From positions 62,001 through 126,000 of the forward strand of contig JBGAPT010000001.1 in assembly GCA_044221135.1 (NCBI GenBank): a DNA stretch of 64,000 nucleotides, given 5' to 3'. Source of the DNA: UBA4722 sp044221135. GTDB lineage: Bacteria > Pseudomonadota > Gammaproteobacteria > DSM-16500. This document shows positions 1 through 8,438 of the stretch, in pieces. Numbering within the stretch: position 1 is the stretch's first letter; the number at the start of each line of letters is the position of its first letter. The notes beneath the pieces are model-generated. The model was given only the letters and a program-made list of their open reading frames with translations. It was not told the DNA's origin and made no database searches. A program made the translations under genes and the position numbers.

Positions 1-786
1 TGCTGATGCCATCACTTCATGTGATTTTCCAATAAAAAATTCAATCGGTAAATGCGGCGCTAATTTTTTACATAACGCTCGTACTTCTTGATCACGCTCT
101 CCGTTGACAGCAGAGGTAATAAATTTTAATTCGGGTCTGATGCATGAAATATTGGCCGCCGTTGTAATAAATAATTCTGCCAGGTATTTTATTTCATTAC
201 GACGACTGCCTGGCAATAAAGCAATATAAGTTGTTTTGTGATCCAGATTGAGTGCCTGACGAGCAGTGAATGTATCCGGTTTTAATGGAATTAAATCTGC
301 TAAAGGGTGCCCTACAAATTGAACCGGTACATGATGCTCACGATAAAAATCCGCTTCGAAAGGAAATAAAGTTAAAACCAAATCCACTGCTTTAGCAATT
401 TTATGAATACGTTTTTTACGCCACGCCCAGACTGACGGACTCACATAATGCACCACTGGAATACCTGCTTGACGTAATTTTAATTCTAATCCTAAATTAA
501 AATCAGGAGAATCTATACCGATGAATACATCTGGGCGATGCAGAGTAAAATAATGAAGTAATGCACCACGAATTTTAAAAAGTTCAGGCAGCCTGCGCAG
601 AGGCTCAACCAATCCCATCACAGCAAGACGGTCTATATCATATAAGCTTGTAAAACCTGTCTGCATCATAGCAGAACCACCGATACCGGATGCTGTTAAA
701 TGAGGGTAGGATTTTTTCAACTCAGTCAATAATCCTGCGCCTAATAAATCGCCTGAGATTTCCCCTGAAACGATACCGATATTCAT
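1..786 (-). CDS. lpxB: lipid-A-disaccharide synthase LpxB, 3' end outside window
   Basis: The protein joins UDP-2,3-diacylglucosamine and lipid X into the disaccharide core of lipid A on the inner side of the inner membrane. The reading frame starts at the ATG ending at 786 and stays open to base 1, giving the first 262 residues of a protein that is usually about 380. The N terminus reads MNIGIVSGEISGDLLGAG, the family's usual glycosyltransferase start, and IGIDSPDFN and HYVSPSVWAWR are typical LpxB blocks. It is the last visible gene of the lpxD-fabZ-lpxA-lpxB order but is separated from lpxA by about 350 bp of repeat DNA, so it may need its own promoter. The C-terminal end cannot be judged here. 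Confidence 0.95.
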   Translation of the reverse strand, partial: MNIGIVSGEISGDLLGAGLLTELKKSYPHLTASGIGGSAMMQTGFTSLYDIDRLAVMGLVEPLRRLPELFKIRGALLHYFTLHRPDVFIGIDSPDFNLGLELKLRQAGIPVVHYVSPSVWAWRKKRIHKIAKAVDLVLTLFPFEADFYREHHVPVQFVGHPLADLIPLKPDTFTARQALNLDHKTTYIALLPGSRRNEIKYLAELFITTAANISCIRPELKFITSAVNGERDQEVRALCKKLAPHLPIEFFIGKSHEVMASA

Positions 787-868
787 ATTTTTTCCTATAT
801 AGATTTGCAATCTGCTTATTCATCGCAGCATTCAACGCCGCCACCCTCTCATCCCCGCTCTCTTCTAT

Positions 869-1004
869 GTCATCCCCGCGCAGGCGGGGGGCGCTCATGA
901 CTTGTTTCCGTCACTACTTTGTGTCTTAATAATTCAATTTTAATTGTACTAATTATTATTTGGTGGTATTTGCATAATGGGTCCCCGCCTTCGCGGGGAT
1001 GACA
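869..1004. repeat. MITE-like palindromic repeat, family A copy 1
   Basis: The arms at the two ends are inverted copies of one another (GTCATCCCCGCG at the left, CGCGGGGATGAC at the right), and each arm can itself fold through CCCCGC/GCGGGG. The roughly 90 bp core matches, in reverse orientation, the core of the element at 62821-62957. It fills most of the lpxA-lpxB gap. A further partial arm (GCGGGGATGACA) follows at about 1013-1024. No transposase is encoded. Confidence 0.8.
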
Positions 1005-1063
1005 GAGTGGCCGCGGGGATGACATAGAACACATAGAACAGCTTGAAGAGAGAGAAAGAGACT

Positions 1064-1103
1064 CACGTAGCAGCTTCGCATAAAAATGAATTATTCAACA
1101 AAG
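1064..1103. repeat. fragment of MITE-like family C end
   Basis: The stretch with CACGTAGCAGC, GAATTATTCAACAAAGC matches the right end of the long inverted-repeat element at 18709-18964. In reverse complement it reads GCTTTGTTGAATAATTC, which is like the ends I remember for IS903-type (IS5 family) elements. Only one end is present, so it is a remnant. Confidence 0.55.
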
Positions 1104-1135
1104 CTCTTATCATTTAACACAAGAATAAAACACCC

Positions 1136-1903
1136 TTACCTCACAATCCCGCGCTCCGATGCTCTAAGAAAATCAATCAAGCATTGAATCTCAGAACACT
1201 CTAATACCATCTTCTGCAATTGCTCAATCGCCTCTTTCACCGTCAACCCTTTACGATAAATAACTTTATAAGCCCGCCGCAACCACAACATAGTGTCCAT
1301 CTCAAAACCACGCCGCTTCATCCCAACCGTATTAAGCCCAAACGGTTTTGCATAATAGCCTGAGACTTTCACAAAAGGCAGCACATCCTTATCAATCATC
1401 GAACCCATTGAAGCAAAACTGTGCGCTCCTACTCTGCACCCTTGAAACACGCCTGCAAAACCACTTAAAATAACATAATCTTCAACAAGCACATGCCCCG
1501 CTAATGATGCATTATTAGCAAAAATGGTATGGTTCCCCACTATGCAATCATGCGCAATATGGACATAAGCCATAAACAGGTTGTCATGCCCTACACGTGT
1601 TTCGCCACCCTCAGAAGTCCCTCGGTTAAAAGTACATGATTCGCGAATGACATTGCGGTCACCGATGATTAAAAAAGTTTTTTCGCCACGGTATTTTCTA
1701 TCTTGCGGTACTTCACCTAGCGAAGAAAATTGAAAAATTTTATTGTCTTTGCCGATCTTGGTAAATCCTTGAATGACTACATGCGGCCCAATCCAAGTTC
1801 CTTCACCAATTTCAACGAATGGACCAATAATAGAATAAGCGCCCACATGCACATTCGGTGCGATGACAGCTGTTGGATCAATGATTGCAGTTGGATGAAT
1901 CAC
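1136..1903 (-). CDS. lpxA: UDP-N-acetylglucosamine O-acyltransferase LpxA
   Basis: LpxA makes the first committed step of lipid A synthesis, moving a 3-hydroxyacyl chain from ACP to UDP-GlcNAc in the cytoplasm. The protein is a left-handed beta-helix with repeated hexapeptides (for example IGPFVEIG, IGPHVVIQG), the catalytic-His region (AYVHIAHDCIVG) and the conserved GEVPQD and MKRRGF stretches. I place the start at the GTG ending at 1903 (MIHPTAII) because GAAGAGG lies 8 bases before it. This gives 255 residues and leaves fabZ just upstream. A GTG at 1924 is possible and would give 262 residues with a 17 bp overlap. It belongs to the lpxD-fabZ-lpxA unit. Confidence 0.95.
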   Translation of the reverse strand: MIHPTAIIDPTAVIAPNVHVGAYSIIGPFVEIGEGTWIGPHVVIQGFTKIGKDNKIFQFSSLGEVPQDRKYRGEKTFLIIGDRNVIRESCTFNRGTSEGGETRVGHDNLFMAYVHIAHDCIVGNHTIFANNASLAGHVLVEDYVILSGFAGVFQGCRVGAHSFASMGSMIDKDVLPFVKVSGYYAKPFGLNTVGMKRRGFEMDTMLWLRRAYKVIYRKGLTVKEAIEQLQKMVLECSEIQCLIDFLRASERGIVR

Positions 1904-1907
1904 AGTA

Positions 1908-2351
1908 TTAACCTCTTCGTGCACTTAAGAACTCGGCGGAACAAACTAACTCGCCATCCACATAAGCTGACCCTTCTAATTTCCAAATTTCACGTTTAGC
2001 GCGCAGCAATTTAACTTCTAAGCGTAATTGATCGCCCGGCTCTACGACTCTGCGAAAACGTGCATTATCAATACCTGCAAAATAATATAAAACACCGTCA
2101 CTGGGGAACGTATTTGTCGATTTATAAGCTAAAATTCCTGCTGCTTGAGCCAATGCTTCTAATATTAATACGCCTGGCATAACGGGACGATTTGGAAAAT
2201 GGCCGTTAAAAAACGGTTCATTGATCGTCACATTTTTTAACGCCGTGATTGATTCGCCTTCTTTCATCTCGACCACGCGATCAACCAAAAGAAATGGATG
2301 ACGATGAGGAAGATATTTCATGACTTCATGGATATCCATTATACATTTCAT
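1908..2351 (-). CDS. fabZ: 3-hydroxyacyl-ACP dehydratase FabZ
   Basis: FabZ removes water from beta-hydroxyacyl-ACP in fatty acid elongation and competes with LpxA and LpxD for hydroxymyristoyl-ACP. The hot-dog fold signature is present: the catalytic His lies in NGHFPNRPVMPGVL and the Glu in LILEALAQAAG, after the N-terminal PHRHPFLLVDRV. At 147 residues it has the usual length. Its ATG at 2351 overlaps the lpxD stop as ATGA, which points to translational coupling. An internal ATG at 2339 is less likely because AGAGAG lies upstream of the first. A neighbour of both lpxD and lpxA, as in most Gram-negative bacteria. Confidence 0.95.
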   Translation of the reverse strand: MKCIMDIHEVMKYLPHRHPFLLVDRVVEMKEGESITALKNVTINEPFFNGHFPNRPVMPGVLILEALAQAAGILAYKSTNTFPSDGVLYYFAGIDNARFRRVVEPGDQLRLEVKLLRAKREIWKLEGSAYVDGELVCSAEFLSARRG

Positions 2352-3412
2352 GTGTTTTTTCTCTCTGTTAACTCTGCTAATGCGGTTTCTAAAAACTTAA
2401 CTCGCTCTGTTAATTGATCAAGACGGTGCAGCCTGGCACTATTTTTACGCCATTCTAAGTTAGGCAGTAACCCACCTACGCCGGAGGAGTAAATACCAGG
2501 CACACGTATAGATTTGGTCACTGCAGTCATCCCCGTCACCACCACATTGTCTGCAATCGTCAAATGACCCGCAAATCCTGAGCCACCCCCTATCAAACAA
2601 TTTTTACCTATCACGGTGCTGCCTGATACTCCTACACAGCCTGCCAAGGCTGAATACTCACCTATTTGTACGTTATGCCCAATTTGTATGAGATTATCGA
2701 GCTTAACACCTTTCTCGATCACGGTATCCTCAATGGCACCACGATCTATAGCGCAATTTGCACCAATTTCAACATCATCTTCGATAACGACCCGCCCTAA
2801 CTGCGGCACTTTATGCCAAACACCTTTATGTTTTGCAATACCAAAACCATCGCTGCCAATCACTGTGCCACTCGCAATGAGCACTCGCTTACCGATTTGA
2901 ATTTTATGGTATAGCGTCACATTGGCGTGCAAATGAGAGGCTTCACCAATCGTAGAAAAAGCCCCAATAACACAGCCAGAATCAATGACTACACCAGCAG
3001 CAAGTGTCACATTATCACCGATAACACAATGTGCGCCAATAGAAACCGTTTCATCTATTTGACACTGTTGGCCAATGACTACCGTGGGATGAATCCCTTT
3101 TTTTGCTTGGGGACGATCATCAAAAAAAGTTGCGATTTGAGTATAAGTATAATAGGGATCGCGACTGATTAATGCATTGACTGGGCATGTTAGCGCATCA
3201 TCTGATAATAAAATAACAGCAGATGCTTGCGTTGTTGGCAAATATTTTTTATATAATGGATTATTTAAAAACGTAATCCGCCCTGTTGCAGCCTGCTGAA
3301 TAGTGCAAACACCCTCAATCAAACAATCTGGGTCACCCTGAATGGCAACATCCAAACCTTTTGTCAGCTCAGCCAACGTATATTGTAATTTACCTCTAGC
3401 CTCTTGTTTCAT
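2348..3412 (-). CDS. lpxD: UDP-3-O-acylglucosamine N-acyltransferase LpxD
   Basis: LpxD adds the second hydroxyacyl chain to UDP-3-O-acyl-glucosamine in lipid A synthesis. The N-terminal uridine-binding domain (about residues 1-105) is followed by a long hexapeptide beta-helix with typical IGxxxxI turns, the catalytic-His region (NLIQIGHNVQIG) and the conserved GGSGFAGHLTIAD and GVGGLLPN blocks. A short C-terminal helix follows. At 354 residues it is of normal size (E. coli 341). It lies downstream of skp as in E. coli and overlaps fabZ by 4 bp. Confidence 0.95.
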   Translation of the reverse strand: MKQEARGKLQYTLAELTKGLDVAIQGDPDCLIEGVCTIQQAATGRITFLNNPLYKKYLPTTQASAVILLSDDALTCPVNALISRDPYYTYTQIATFFDDRPQAKKGIHPTVVIGQQCQIDETVSIGAHCVIGDNVTLAAGVVIDSGCVIGAFSTIGEASHLHANVTLYHKIQIGKRVLIASGTVIGSDGFGIAKHKGVWHKVPQLGRVVIEDDVEIGANCAIDRGAIEDTVIEKGVKLDNLIQIGHNVQIGEYSALAGCVGVSGSTVIGKNCLIGGGSGFAGHLTIADNVVVTGMTAVTKSIRVPGIYSSGVGGLLPNLEWRKNSARLHRLDQLTERVKFLETALAELTERKNT

Positions 3413-3434
3413 GCAGAGCCCATATAAACAAAGA

Positions 3435-3452
3435 GAGCTCTTAAAAGAGCTC
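3435..3452 (-). terminator. palindrome between skp and lpxD, hairpin with short T-rich flank
   Basis: GAGCTCTT and AAGAGCTC are perfect inverted repeats. On the minus strand the stem is followed by TCTCTTTGTTTATATG, which resembles the tail of the hairpin repeats found elsewhere between co-directional genes (for example 6609-6740). It may be a weak terminator, an mRNA-stabilising hairpin or a decayed copy of that repeat. The nearby CAGCGGGAACCGCTG (3481-3495) fits the far end of the same repeat. Confidence 0.4.
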
Positions 3453-3501
3453 CCTTATCTTTAAAATGCAGAAAAAATGTCAGCGGGAACCGCTGGCTTA
3501 A

Positions 3502-4020
3502 TTATTTACTATCAAATTCTTTAGACACTTGCTTAGTAATATCAGCGCCTTCAGCTGCAAAAATAACGGCTTGTGCATCCAACACCATGACGTAACCTGA
3601 TTTTTTTGCTATTGAAGAAATAATCTCATTTAACTGTGCCAGCACATTTTTCATTATCTTGTTTTGCTCTTTGCTCAAGTCTTGCTGAAATACAGAAGCA
3701 TCTTTAGATAAAGCGGACTGATCATCACTGATTTTATTTTGCAATGCAGTCTTTTCTTTTTCAGCGAGTGTTGCAGATTCTTTCTTAAACTTATCCAATT
3801 CATCTTGCAAAGTTTTTTGTGCTGCAACTAACTTATCTTGGCGCGCTTTAAATTTGTTTTGTAATTGTTTATTAAGATCAGCAATCTTGGGAGATTGTTG
3901 AAACAATTGTTGAACATTGACTACAGCAACATTAGGTTGCTTAGCTGTAGCATCTGCAGCATACGCTTGGGTACCACCAATCATTAATATCGCACTCACC
4001 ATGGCCAACACTTTTTTCAT
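3502..4020 (-). CDS. skp: periplasmic chaperone Skp (OmpH)
   Basis: Skp holds unfolded outer membrane proteins in the periplasm and passes them to the Bam complex. The start is set at the ATG ending at 4020, preceded by GGAGAAGGTT, which gives a clean signal peptide (MKKVLAMVSAILMIGG, cleavage near AYA-A). The longer frame from 4116 has no signal peptide at its start. The mature part begins with the conserved VAVVNVQQLFQQSP beta strand, then a long charged coiled coil (about residues 45-120) that forms the jellyfish tentacles, and ends with a C-terminal strand (YVMVLDAQAVIFA). 172 residues is normal. It follows bamA, as in most gammaproteobacteria. Confidence 0.93.
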   Translation of the reverse strand: MKKVLAMVSAILMIGGTQAYAADATAKQPNVAVVNVQQLFQQSPKIADLNKQLQNKFKARQDKLVAAQKTLQDELDKFKKESATLAEKEKTALQNKISDDQSALSKDASVFQQDLSKEQNKIMKNVLAQLNEIISSIAKKSGYVMVLDAQAVIFAAEGADITKQVSKEFDSK

Positions 4021-4126
4021 AACCTTCTCCAATAAAATTAATAAACGACCCACAAAAAATCCTATTACGCCTACAACCACCCGCAATTGCAAAGCACATA
4101 GTATGTCAGAGCCCATAGTTAAATTC

Positions 4127-4200
4127 TAGGGTCTATTAACATTTCTACCAGGATATCTGTATGCAGCCGCCTCGACTTGGCGAACTATCAACAAACCCTG
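4127..4200. repeat. decayed MITE-like family E copy
   Basis: The ends read TAGGGTCTATTAACA on the left and TATCAACAAACCCTG on the right, imperfect inverted repeats close to the ends of the intact element at 60677-60822 (GGGTCTGTTGACAATTC). It is about half the length and has many substitutions, so it is old. It fills most of the bamA-skp gap. Confidence 0.55.
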
Positions 4201-4213
4201 GCAAGCTCTTCAA

Positions 4214-6565
4214 TTAACCAAAATTAGCGCCGAGTGAAAAGTCAAAAAGCTGCTCATCGTCGCTGAATTGACCTGGCTGGCCTTGCTTGGCTCGAATGGG
4301 GTTCATGGCCTTCGCCAAACTGATATCGATTGGCCCCATAGGTGATAGCCAAGTTGCCTCAATACCGTAAGAAGACCGTATATGACCCGATGCAGAACCA
4401 CCTAAACTACGATTATCGAAGGTATTATAAACGTTACCTGCATCAATAAATATATCCGTACGTAAATTATCTGAGACATAATTGGGGAAAATCAGGCCAA
4501 AACTTGCACTAACCAATAAATTCCCCCCCGTGCGATCAAAGTTAGAATCTTTGGGTCCTAGCGAATTACCTGCATAACCCGGAATAGTCCCTATGCCGCC
4601 TAAATAAAAGTTCTTGAAGAAGGGATAGTTTTTCGCTCCGCCATTAAAGCTGCTGCCATAACCCAGAGAACCCTTAGTCAGCGTAATAAACTTATCCGTG
4701 AGTGGAAAATACCATTTTGTATCATAGCCAACATTATAATATTTTAGTGCATCATTTGTGACAGGCAGATAAATAGTGGCTGACAGTGAATGCAATATGC
4801 CCGTCGTTGGGAAAATACCTTTATCACGACTATCGCGAGAAATACCGGTAATAATATCAACCTGTTGAAAGTGTCGGCCATTGCGGGTCACAAAATCATT
4901 TACCTGACCTGAAATGGGGGTGTTATTATGCTGGTTCAAAGTAAGCAAGGATCCTTCATATCCATACCCTATTTGCGCTCGATTAAATACACCCTCCTCC
5001 TGTCCAAAAGGAATGCCGTACACATCACTGGCTTGATATTGGCTGGATGAATAGCTCGATGAAAGGTTCGCATTTTTAGGATTAAATTGCGAGATATTAA
5101 AATCCAAAGAACGACTAATACCATCTTGCGTAAAATAAGGATTCGTATAATCAATTCCATAAAATGATGCAAAACGACTTTTTGAAAAATTTAAACCCGC
5201 TGTATTTCCAGTGCCAAGAAAATTCTTTTGTGTCAATCCCGCGCTTAAAATAATATGATCAAGCCGTGAATAACCAATGCTCACATTTGCTTGCGCAGCA
5301 TTGTCTTCTTTGACTTTATAATTAATGTCAACTTGATCATCAACACCAGGAACAGGCACAACAGACATATCGACATCTTTTAAATAAGCCTGTCTTGTTA
5401 AGCGTAATTTTGATTGCTGCAATAGTTTTGTAGAGACAACTGCGGATTCCATTTGTTCTAATTCACGCCGCAAAGTGCCATCATTTGTTTTATTATTATC
5501 TGTAAAATAAATATGGCGTACATAGGTACGTTTGCCTGGCTTAACATCTAGCGTAATAAAAACTTCTTTCTTGACATCATCAATATTAGGTATCAGTGCT
5601 ACTTCGGTAAAAATATACCCTTTATTTCCCAATGCATCCGTCATGGCTTTCTCTGTATCCACCAATTCCTGCCTAGAAAAAGTATCACCTGGTTTGGTCG
5701 TCACAAATGCCATTAACTCATTGCGCGGTAAAATTAAATCGCCCGTCAGCGCAATCCCTTTAACTTTGTAAGGAACACCTTCATCCATTACAATAGTTAA
5801 AAGAATAGATTTACGATCGGGTGTAATCATCACTTGTGATGATTTGATATCAAACTTAATATAGCCATGATCCAGATAGAAATTACGTAATCCCGTTAAG
5901 CTTGCCTCCAGTTTTTCATCCGTATAGCGATCTGTTTGTGAAAAAAATGTAAAGAGGCCGGGTGTTGTCACACTCAGCTGTTTAGCCAAGGTTCTATGAT
6001 TGAATGCTTTATTTCCAATAAAATTAATATGCCGTATTTTAGCGACCAAACCCTCTGAAATCACAATAGAGACACGCACACGGTTTCGATCCATGCGATT
6101 CACTGTCACATCCACTCGGGCATTATAACGGCCAAGCTGGTAATATTGATTCAAAAGACTTTGTTTAATTTTATCTAATACCGCTTCATTATAAACTCTG
6201 CCTTCAGCGATATCGACACCGCTCATCACCTCAGTCAGCTTGTCTTTTGGGATAACTGAATTACCCATAATCTTTAAAAGACCAATGGTGGGTCTTTCAA
6301 CCACATTGATCACTAATATATTGCCGTGTCGTGTTAACGAAATATGCTCAAAAAACCCAGTATCATATAATGCCTTAATGACTTCTGCTGTTGTACCGGA
6401 ACGCACAACTTGGCCTTGTCTGATGGGTAAATAACTATAAACCGTATCAGCCGAAATACGCTGCAAGCCGTTAATTTCAATTTTCCTCACCACAAAAGAG
6501 TCTGCTGCAAAAGACAGGGTCAAAAAATTGAGTACTAAAAAAACCAATACAATTATTTTTTTCAT
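4214..6565 (-). CDS. bamA: outer membrane protein assembly factor BamA
   Basis: BamA is the central beta-barrel of the machine that folds and inserts outer membrane proteins. The start at the ATG ending at 6565 gives a typical signal peptide (MKKIIVLVFLVLNFLTLSFA). Five POTRA domains follow (about residues 22-420), the first opening FVVRKIEINGLQRIS, and then a 16-strand Omp85 barrel with the GYAGNSLGPK, GGNLLV and FDFSLGANFG C-terminal strand. The last residue is Gly rather than the usual Phe or Trp, with Phe just before it. 783 residues is normal. In most relatives rseP and dxr come before it; here a repeat and cdsA do. Confidence 0.96.
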   Translation of the reverse strand: MKKIIVLVFLVLNFLTLSFAADSFVVRKIEINGLQRISADTVYSYLPIRQGQVVRSGTTAEVIKALYDTGFFEHISLTRHGNILVINVVERPTIGLLKIMGNSVIPKDKLTEVMSGVDIAEGRVYNEAVLDKIKQSLLNQYYQLGRYNARVDVTVNRMDRNRVRVSIVISEGLVAKIRHINFIGNKAFNHRTLAKQLSVTTPGLFTFFSQTDRYTDEKLEASLTGLRNFYLDHGYIKFDIKSSQVMITPDRKSILLTIVMDEGVPYKVKGIALTGDLILPRNELMAFVTTKPGDTFSRQELVDTEKAMTDALGNKGYIFTEVALIPNIDDVKKEVFITLDVKPGKRTYVRHIYFTDNNKTNDGTLRRELEQMESAVVSTKLLQQSKLRLTRQAYLKDVDMSVVPVPGVDDQVDINYKVKEDNAAQANVSIGYSRLDHIILSAGLTQKNFLGTGNTAGLNFSKSRFASFYGIDYTNPYFTQDGISRSLDFNISQFNPKNANLSSSYSSSQYQASDVYGIPFGQEEGVFNRAQIGYGYEGSLLTLNQHNNTPISGQVNDFVTRNGRHFQQVDIITGISRDSRDKGIFPTTGILHSLSATIYLPVTNDALKYYNVGYDTKWYFPLTDKFITLTKGSLGYGSSFNGGAKNYPFFKNFYLGGIGTIPGYAGNSLGPKDSNFDRTGGNLLVSASFGLIFPNYVSDNLRTDIFIDAGNVYNTFDNRSLGGSASGHIRSSYGIEATWLSPMGPIDISLAKAMNPIRAKQGQPGQFSDDEQLFDFSLGANFG

Positions 6566-6608
6566 ATTTTTATTACAACCAAGTTGAGCCAACAAAATTG
6601 GCGATCAT

Positions 6609-6740
6609 CAGGAGTTCCCGCTAAAAAAACGCGGGCACTTCTTTCTCGTTTATATGCTGCGCATAAGCAAAGCTTATGTTCGCACTTAGAGTGCCATTCT
6701 AAGAACATCCCATCACACAAAGTCAGCGGGAACTGCCGGG
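6609..6740. repeat. interspersed hairpin repeat, family F copy 1
   Basis: It starts CAGGAGTTCCCGCT, has an internal palindrome (AAGCAAAGCTT) and ends GTCAGCGGGAACTGCCGG, so its two ends can pair (GTTCCCGCT/AGCGGGAAC). The block TTTATATGCTGCGCATAAGC recurs in the copies at 10711, 38557 and 47326. It lies between cdsA and bamA. Confidence 0.75.
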
Positions 6741-6765
6741 CGATCATTATCCAGCGTTTTTATCT

Positions 6766-7572
6766 TTAAATCCAGTGGGAAATAGTGAGCCCTAATGCAA
6801 AAATAGGTGCGGCTGCTGTTAAACTATCAATCCTATCTAAAATTCCGCCATGCCCAGGAAGCAAATGCCCTGAATCTTTGAGTCCGGCTTGTCGTTTCAT
6901 CATACTTTCAAATAAATCACCCATGATAGAAAACAAGACTGTCAATAAGGCCCACATCAATGCAACTGGCCAAGTTGGATAAGGCACTTTAAAAATAACA
7001 AGCCCTACTAACGCAATCACAGCTGTGGTCAATAAAGCGCCTAAAAAACCTTCCCAAGTCTTACCAGGACTGACTTGTGGTATCAGCTTATGCTTTCCCC
7101 ATTTTCTACCCACAAAATAGGCACCTGAATCAGCGCCCCAAATTAACACAAATAGAAAGAGCAATATACTAATACCGTTAGGATAATTGCGAATAGTATT
7201 CACTGCCAGCCAACACGGAACTAAAACTAACAAACCCATCAGTCCACGCAAGATGATTCCTTTTCCCAACAACACTGTATTTTTAGGATAACGTATGACG
7301 AAATAAGCTGCTATTAACCACCACACAAGTGTTACATATAAAATCGGTGTAATGGGGAATAGATAGGCCACATATAAAACAAGAATAATAAATAATGGAT
7401 AAATCAGATAACGGGGAAATGCTTTAATTCCCATAAAAAACGACCATTCCCACGCACCCCATAACACAATCAGAGCTGTGAAAAGATAGAATGCCTGAGA
7501 TGACAGCTTTAATACGAGAAAAATAAAAAGTGGAATAAGAATAAGTGCGGTTAGTAATCTTTGCTTTAACAT
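6766..7572 (-). CDS. cdsA: phosphatidate cytidylyltransferase CdsA
   Basis: CdsA turns phosphatidic acid and CTP into CDP-diacylglycerol, the precursor of all phospholipids, in the inner membrane. The protein is highly hydrophobic with about eight membrane helices, and the C-terminal signature is clear: SPGKTWEGFLGA, then GDLFESMMKRQAGLKDSG, LLPGHGGILDRIDSL with the conserved acidic residues. 268 residues is normal. It sits after uppS, as usual, but the next usual genes (dxr, rseP) are missing and a repeat element separates it from bamA. Confidence 0.95.
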   Translation of the reverse strand: MLKQRLLTALILIPLFIFLVLKLSSQAFYLFTALIVLWGAWEWSFFMGIKAFPRYLIYPLFIILVLYVAYLFPITPILYVTLVWWLIAAYFVIRYPKNTVLLGKGIILRGLMGLLVLVPCWLAVNTIRNYPNGISILLFLFVLIWGADSGAYFVGRKWGKHKLIPQVSPGKTWEGFLGALLTTAVIALVGLVIFKVPYPTWPVALMWALLTVLFSIMGDLFESMMKRQAGLKDSGHLLPGHGGILDRIDSLTAAAPIFALGLTISHWI

Positions 7573-7585
7573 AGGTTCAATCCAT

Positions 7586-7679
7586 TCTTGTTTATAGGCG
7601 GCACGTCAGCAAAGCTGACGCTTGTTTGCACGAATCGCGACTCTTCCTCCCATCGCGTTATGTCAGCGAGCACTGCTGA
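7586..7679. repeat. interspersed hairpin repeat, family F copy 2 (truncated)
   Basis: It contains TTCTTGTTTATA, the palindrome CGTCAGCAAAGCTGACG, GAATCGCGACTC and the ending ATCGCGTTATGTCAGCGAGC, matching the second half of the copy at 38557-38684. The left CAGGAGTTCCCGCT part is missing. It lies between uppS and cdsA. Confidence 0.6.
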
Positions 7680-7682
7680 TTT

Positions 7683-8438
7683 TTATTTAACCTGAGTTAT
7701 TTGCTCGCTCGTAAATCCAAAACGCCTTTCTCGCTCAGCAAAAAAAGCAAAAGCCTTTTCTAACTCATCTGCATTAAAATCAGGCCATAATATATCAGTA
7801 AAATAGAGCTCAGTATAAGCCAGCTGCCATAGAATAAAATTACTGATACGTTGTTCGCCACTTGTACGAATAAATAAATCAGGATCTGGAAGATCAGAAA
7901 ATGATAAGTATTTTTGAATGAGCTCATCTGTCACAGCTTGACTGGAAAGAGCTCCCTTTTCAACTTCAACTGCAATACGTTGTACCGCTTGCATAATATC
8001 CCATTGACCACCGTAATTTGTCGCAAGCAATAATTTAAGACCCGTGTTGTTTGTAGTCAGATTTTCCACCGTAGCAATTTGTGTACGAAGCTTTTCATCA
8101 AAACGGGTCCGATCACCAATCACGCGTAATTGTATGTTCTGCTCATGCAATTTATTGGCTTCATTCCGCAATGCAGAAATAAATAGCTGCATTAAATAAC
8201 TGACTTCTTCTTGGGGGCGCCGCCAATTTTCACTACTAAAAGCAAATAAGGTGAGTACTTCAATTTTTTTTTCCACACAGCGTTTGACTGTTTGCTGCAC
8301 GGCTTCAATACCTGCTTTATGACCCGCTAAGCGTGGAAGATGTTTTTTCTTTGCCCAGCGGCCATTACCATCCATAATAATAGCAACATGGCGGGGAAGT
8401 ATCTGAAATGCCAGTCCTTTCGAAGAATGCAGACTCAT
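7683..8438 (-). CDS. uppS: undecaprenyl diphosphate synthase UppS
   Basis: This cis-prenyltransferase makes the C55 lipid carrier used for peptidoglycan and O-antigen building. The catalytic P-loop MDGNGRWAKKK, the LTLFAFSSENWRRP block, the RVIGD motif, and the C-terminal PDLFIRTSGEQRISNF and LYFTDILWPDF blocks are all present. 251 residues is normal. Its ATG follows the frr stop codon directly, so the two are likely translated in a coupled way. It belongs to the rpsB-tsf-pyrH-frr-uppS-cdsA series. Confidence 0.96.
   Translation of the reverse strand: MSLHSSKGLAFQILPRHVAIIMDGNGRWAKKKHLPRLAGHKAGIEAVQQTVKRCVEKKIEVLTLFAFSSENWRRPQEEVSYLMQLFISALRNEANKLHEQNIQLRVIGDRTRFDEKLRTQIATVENLTTNNTGLKLLLATNYGGQWDIMQAVQRIAVEVEKGALSSQAVTDELIQKYLSFSDLPDPDLFIRTSGEQRISNFILWQLAYTELYFTDILWPDFNADELEKAFAFFAERERRFGFTSEQITQVK

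Noticed and set aside
690..929. 79-codon plus-strand frame
   Set aside because: It runs antisense through lpxB and then through a palindromic repeat; no coding character.
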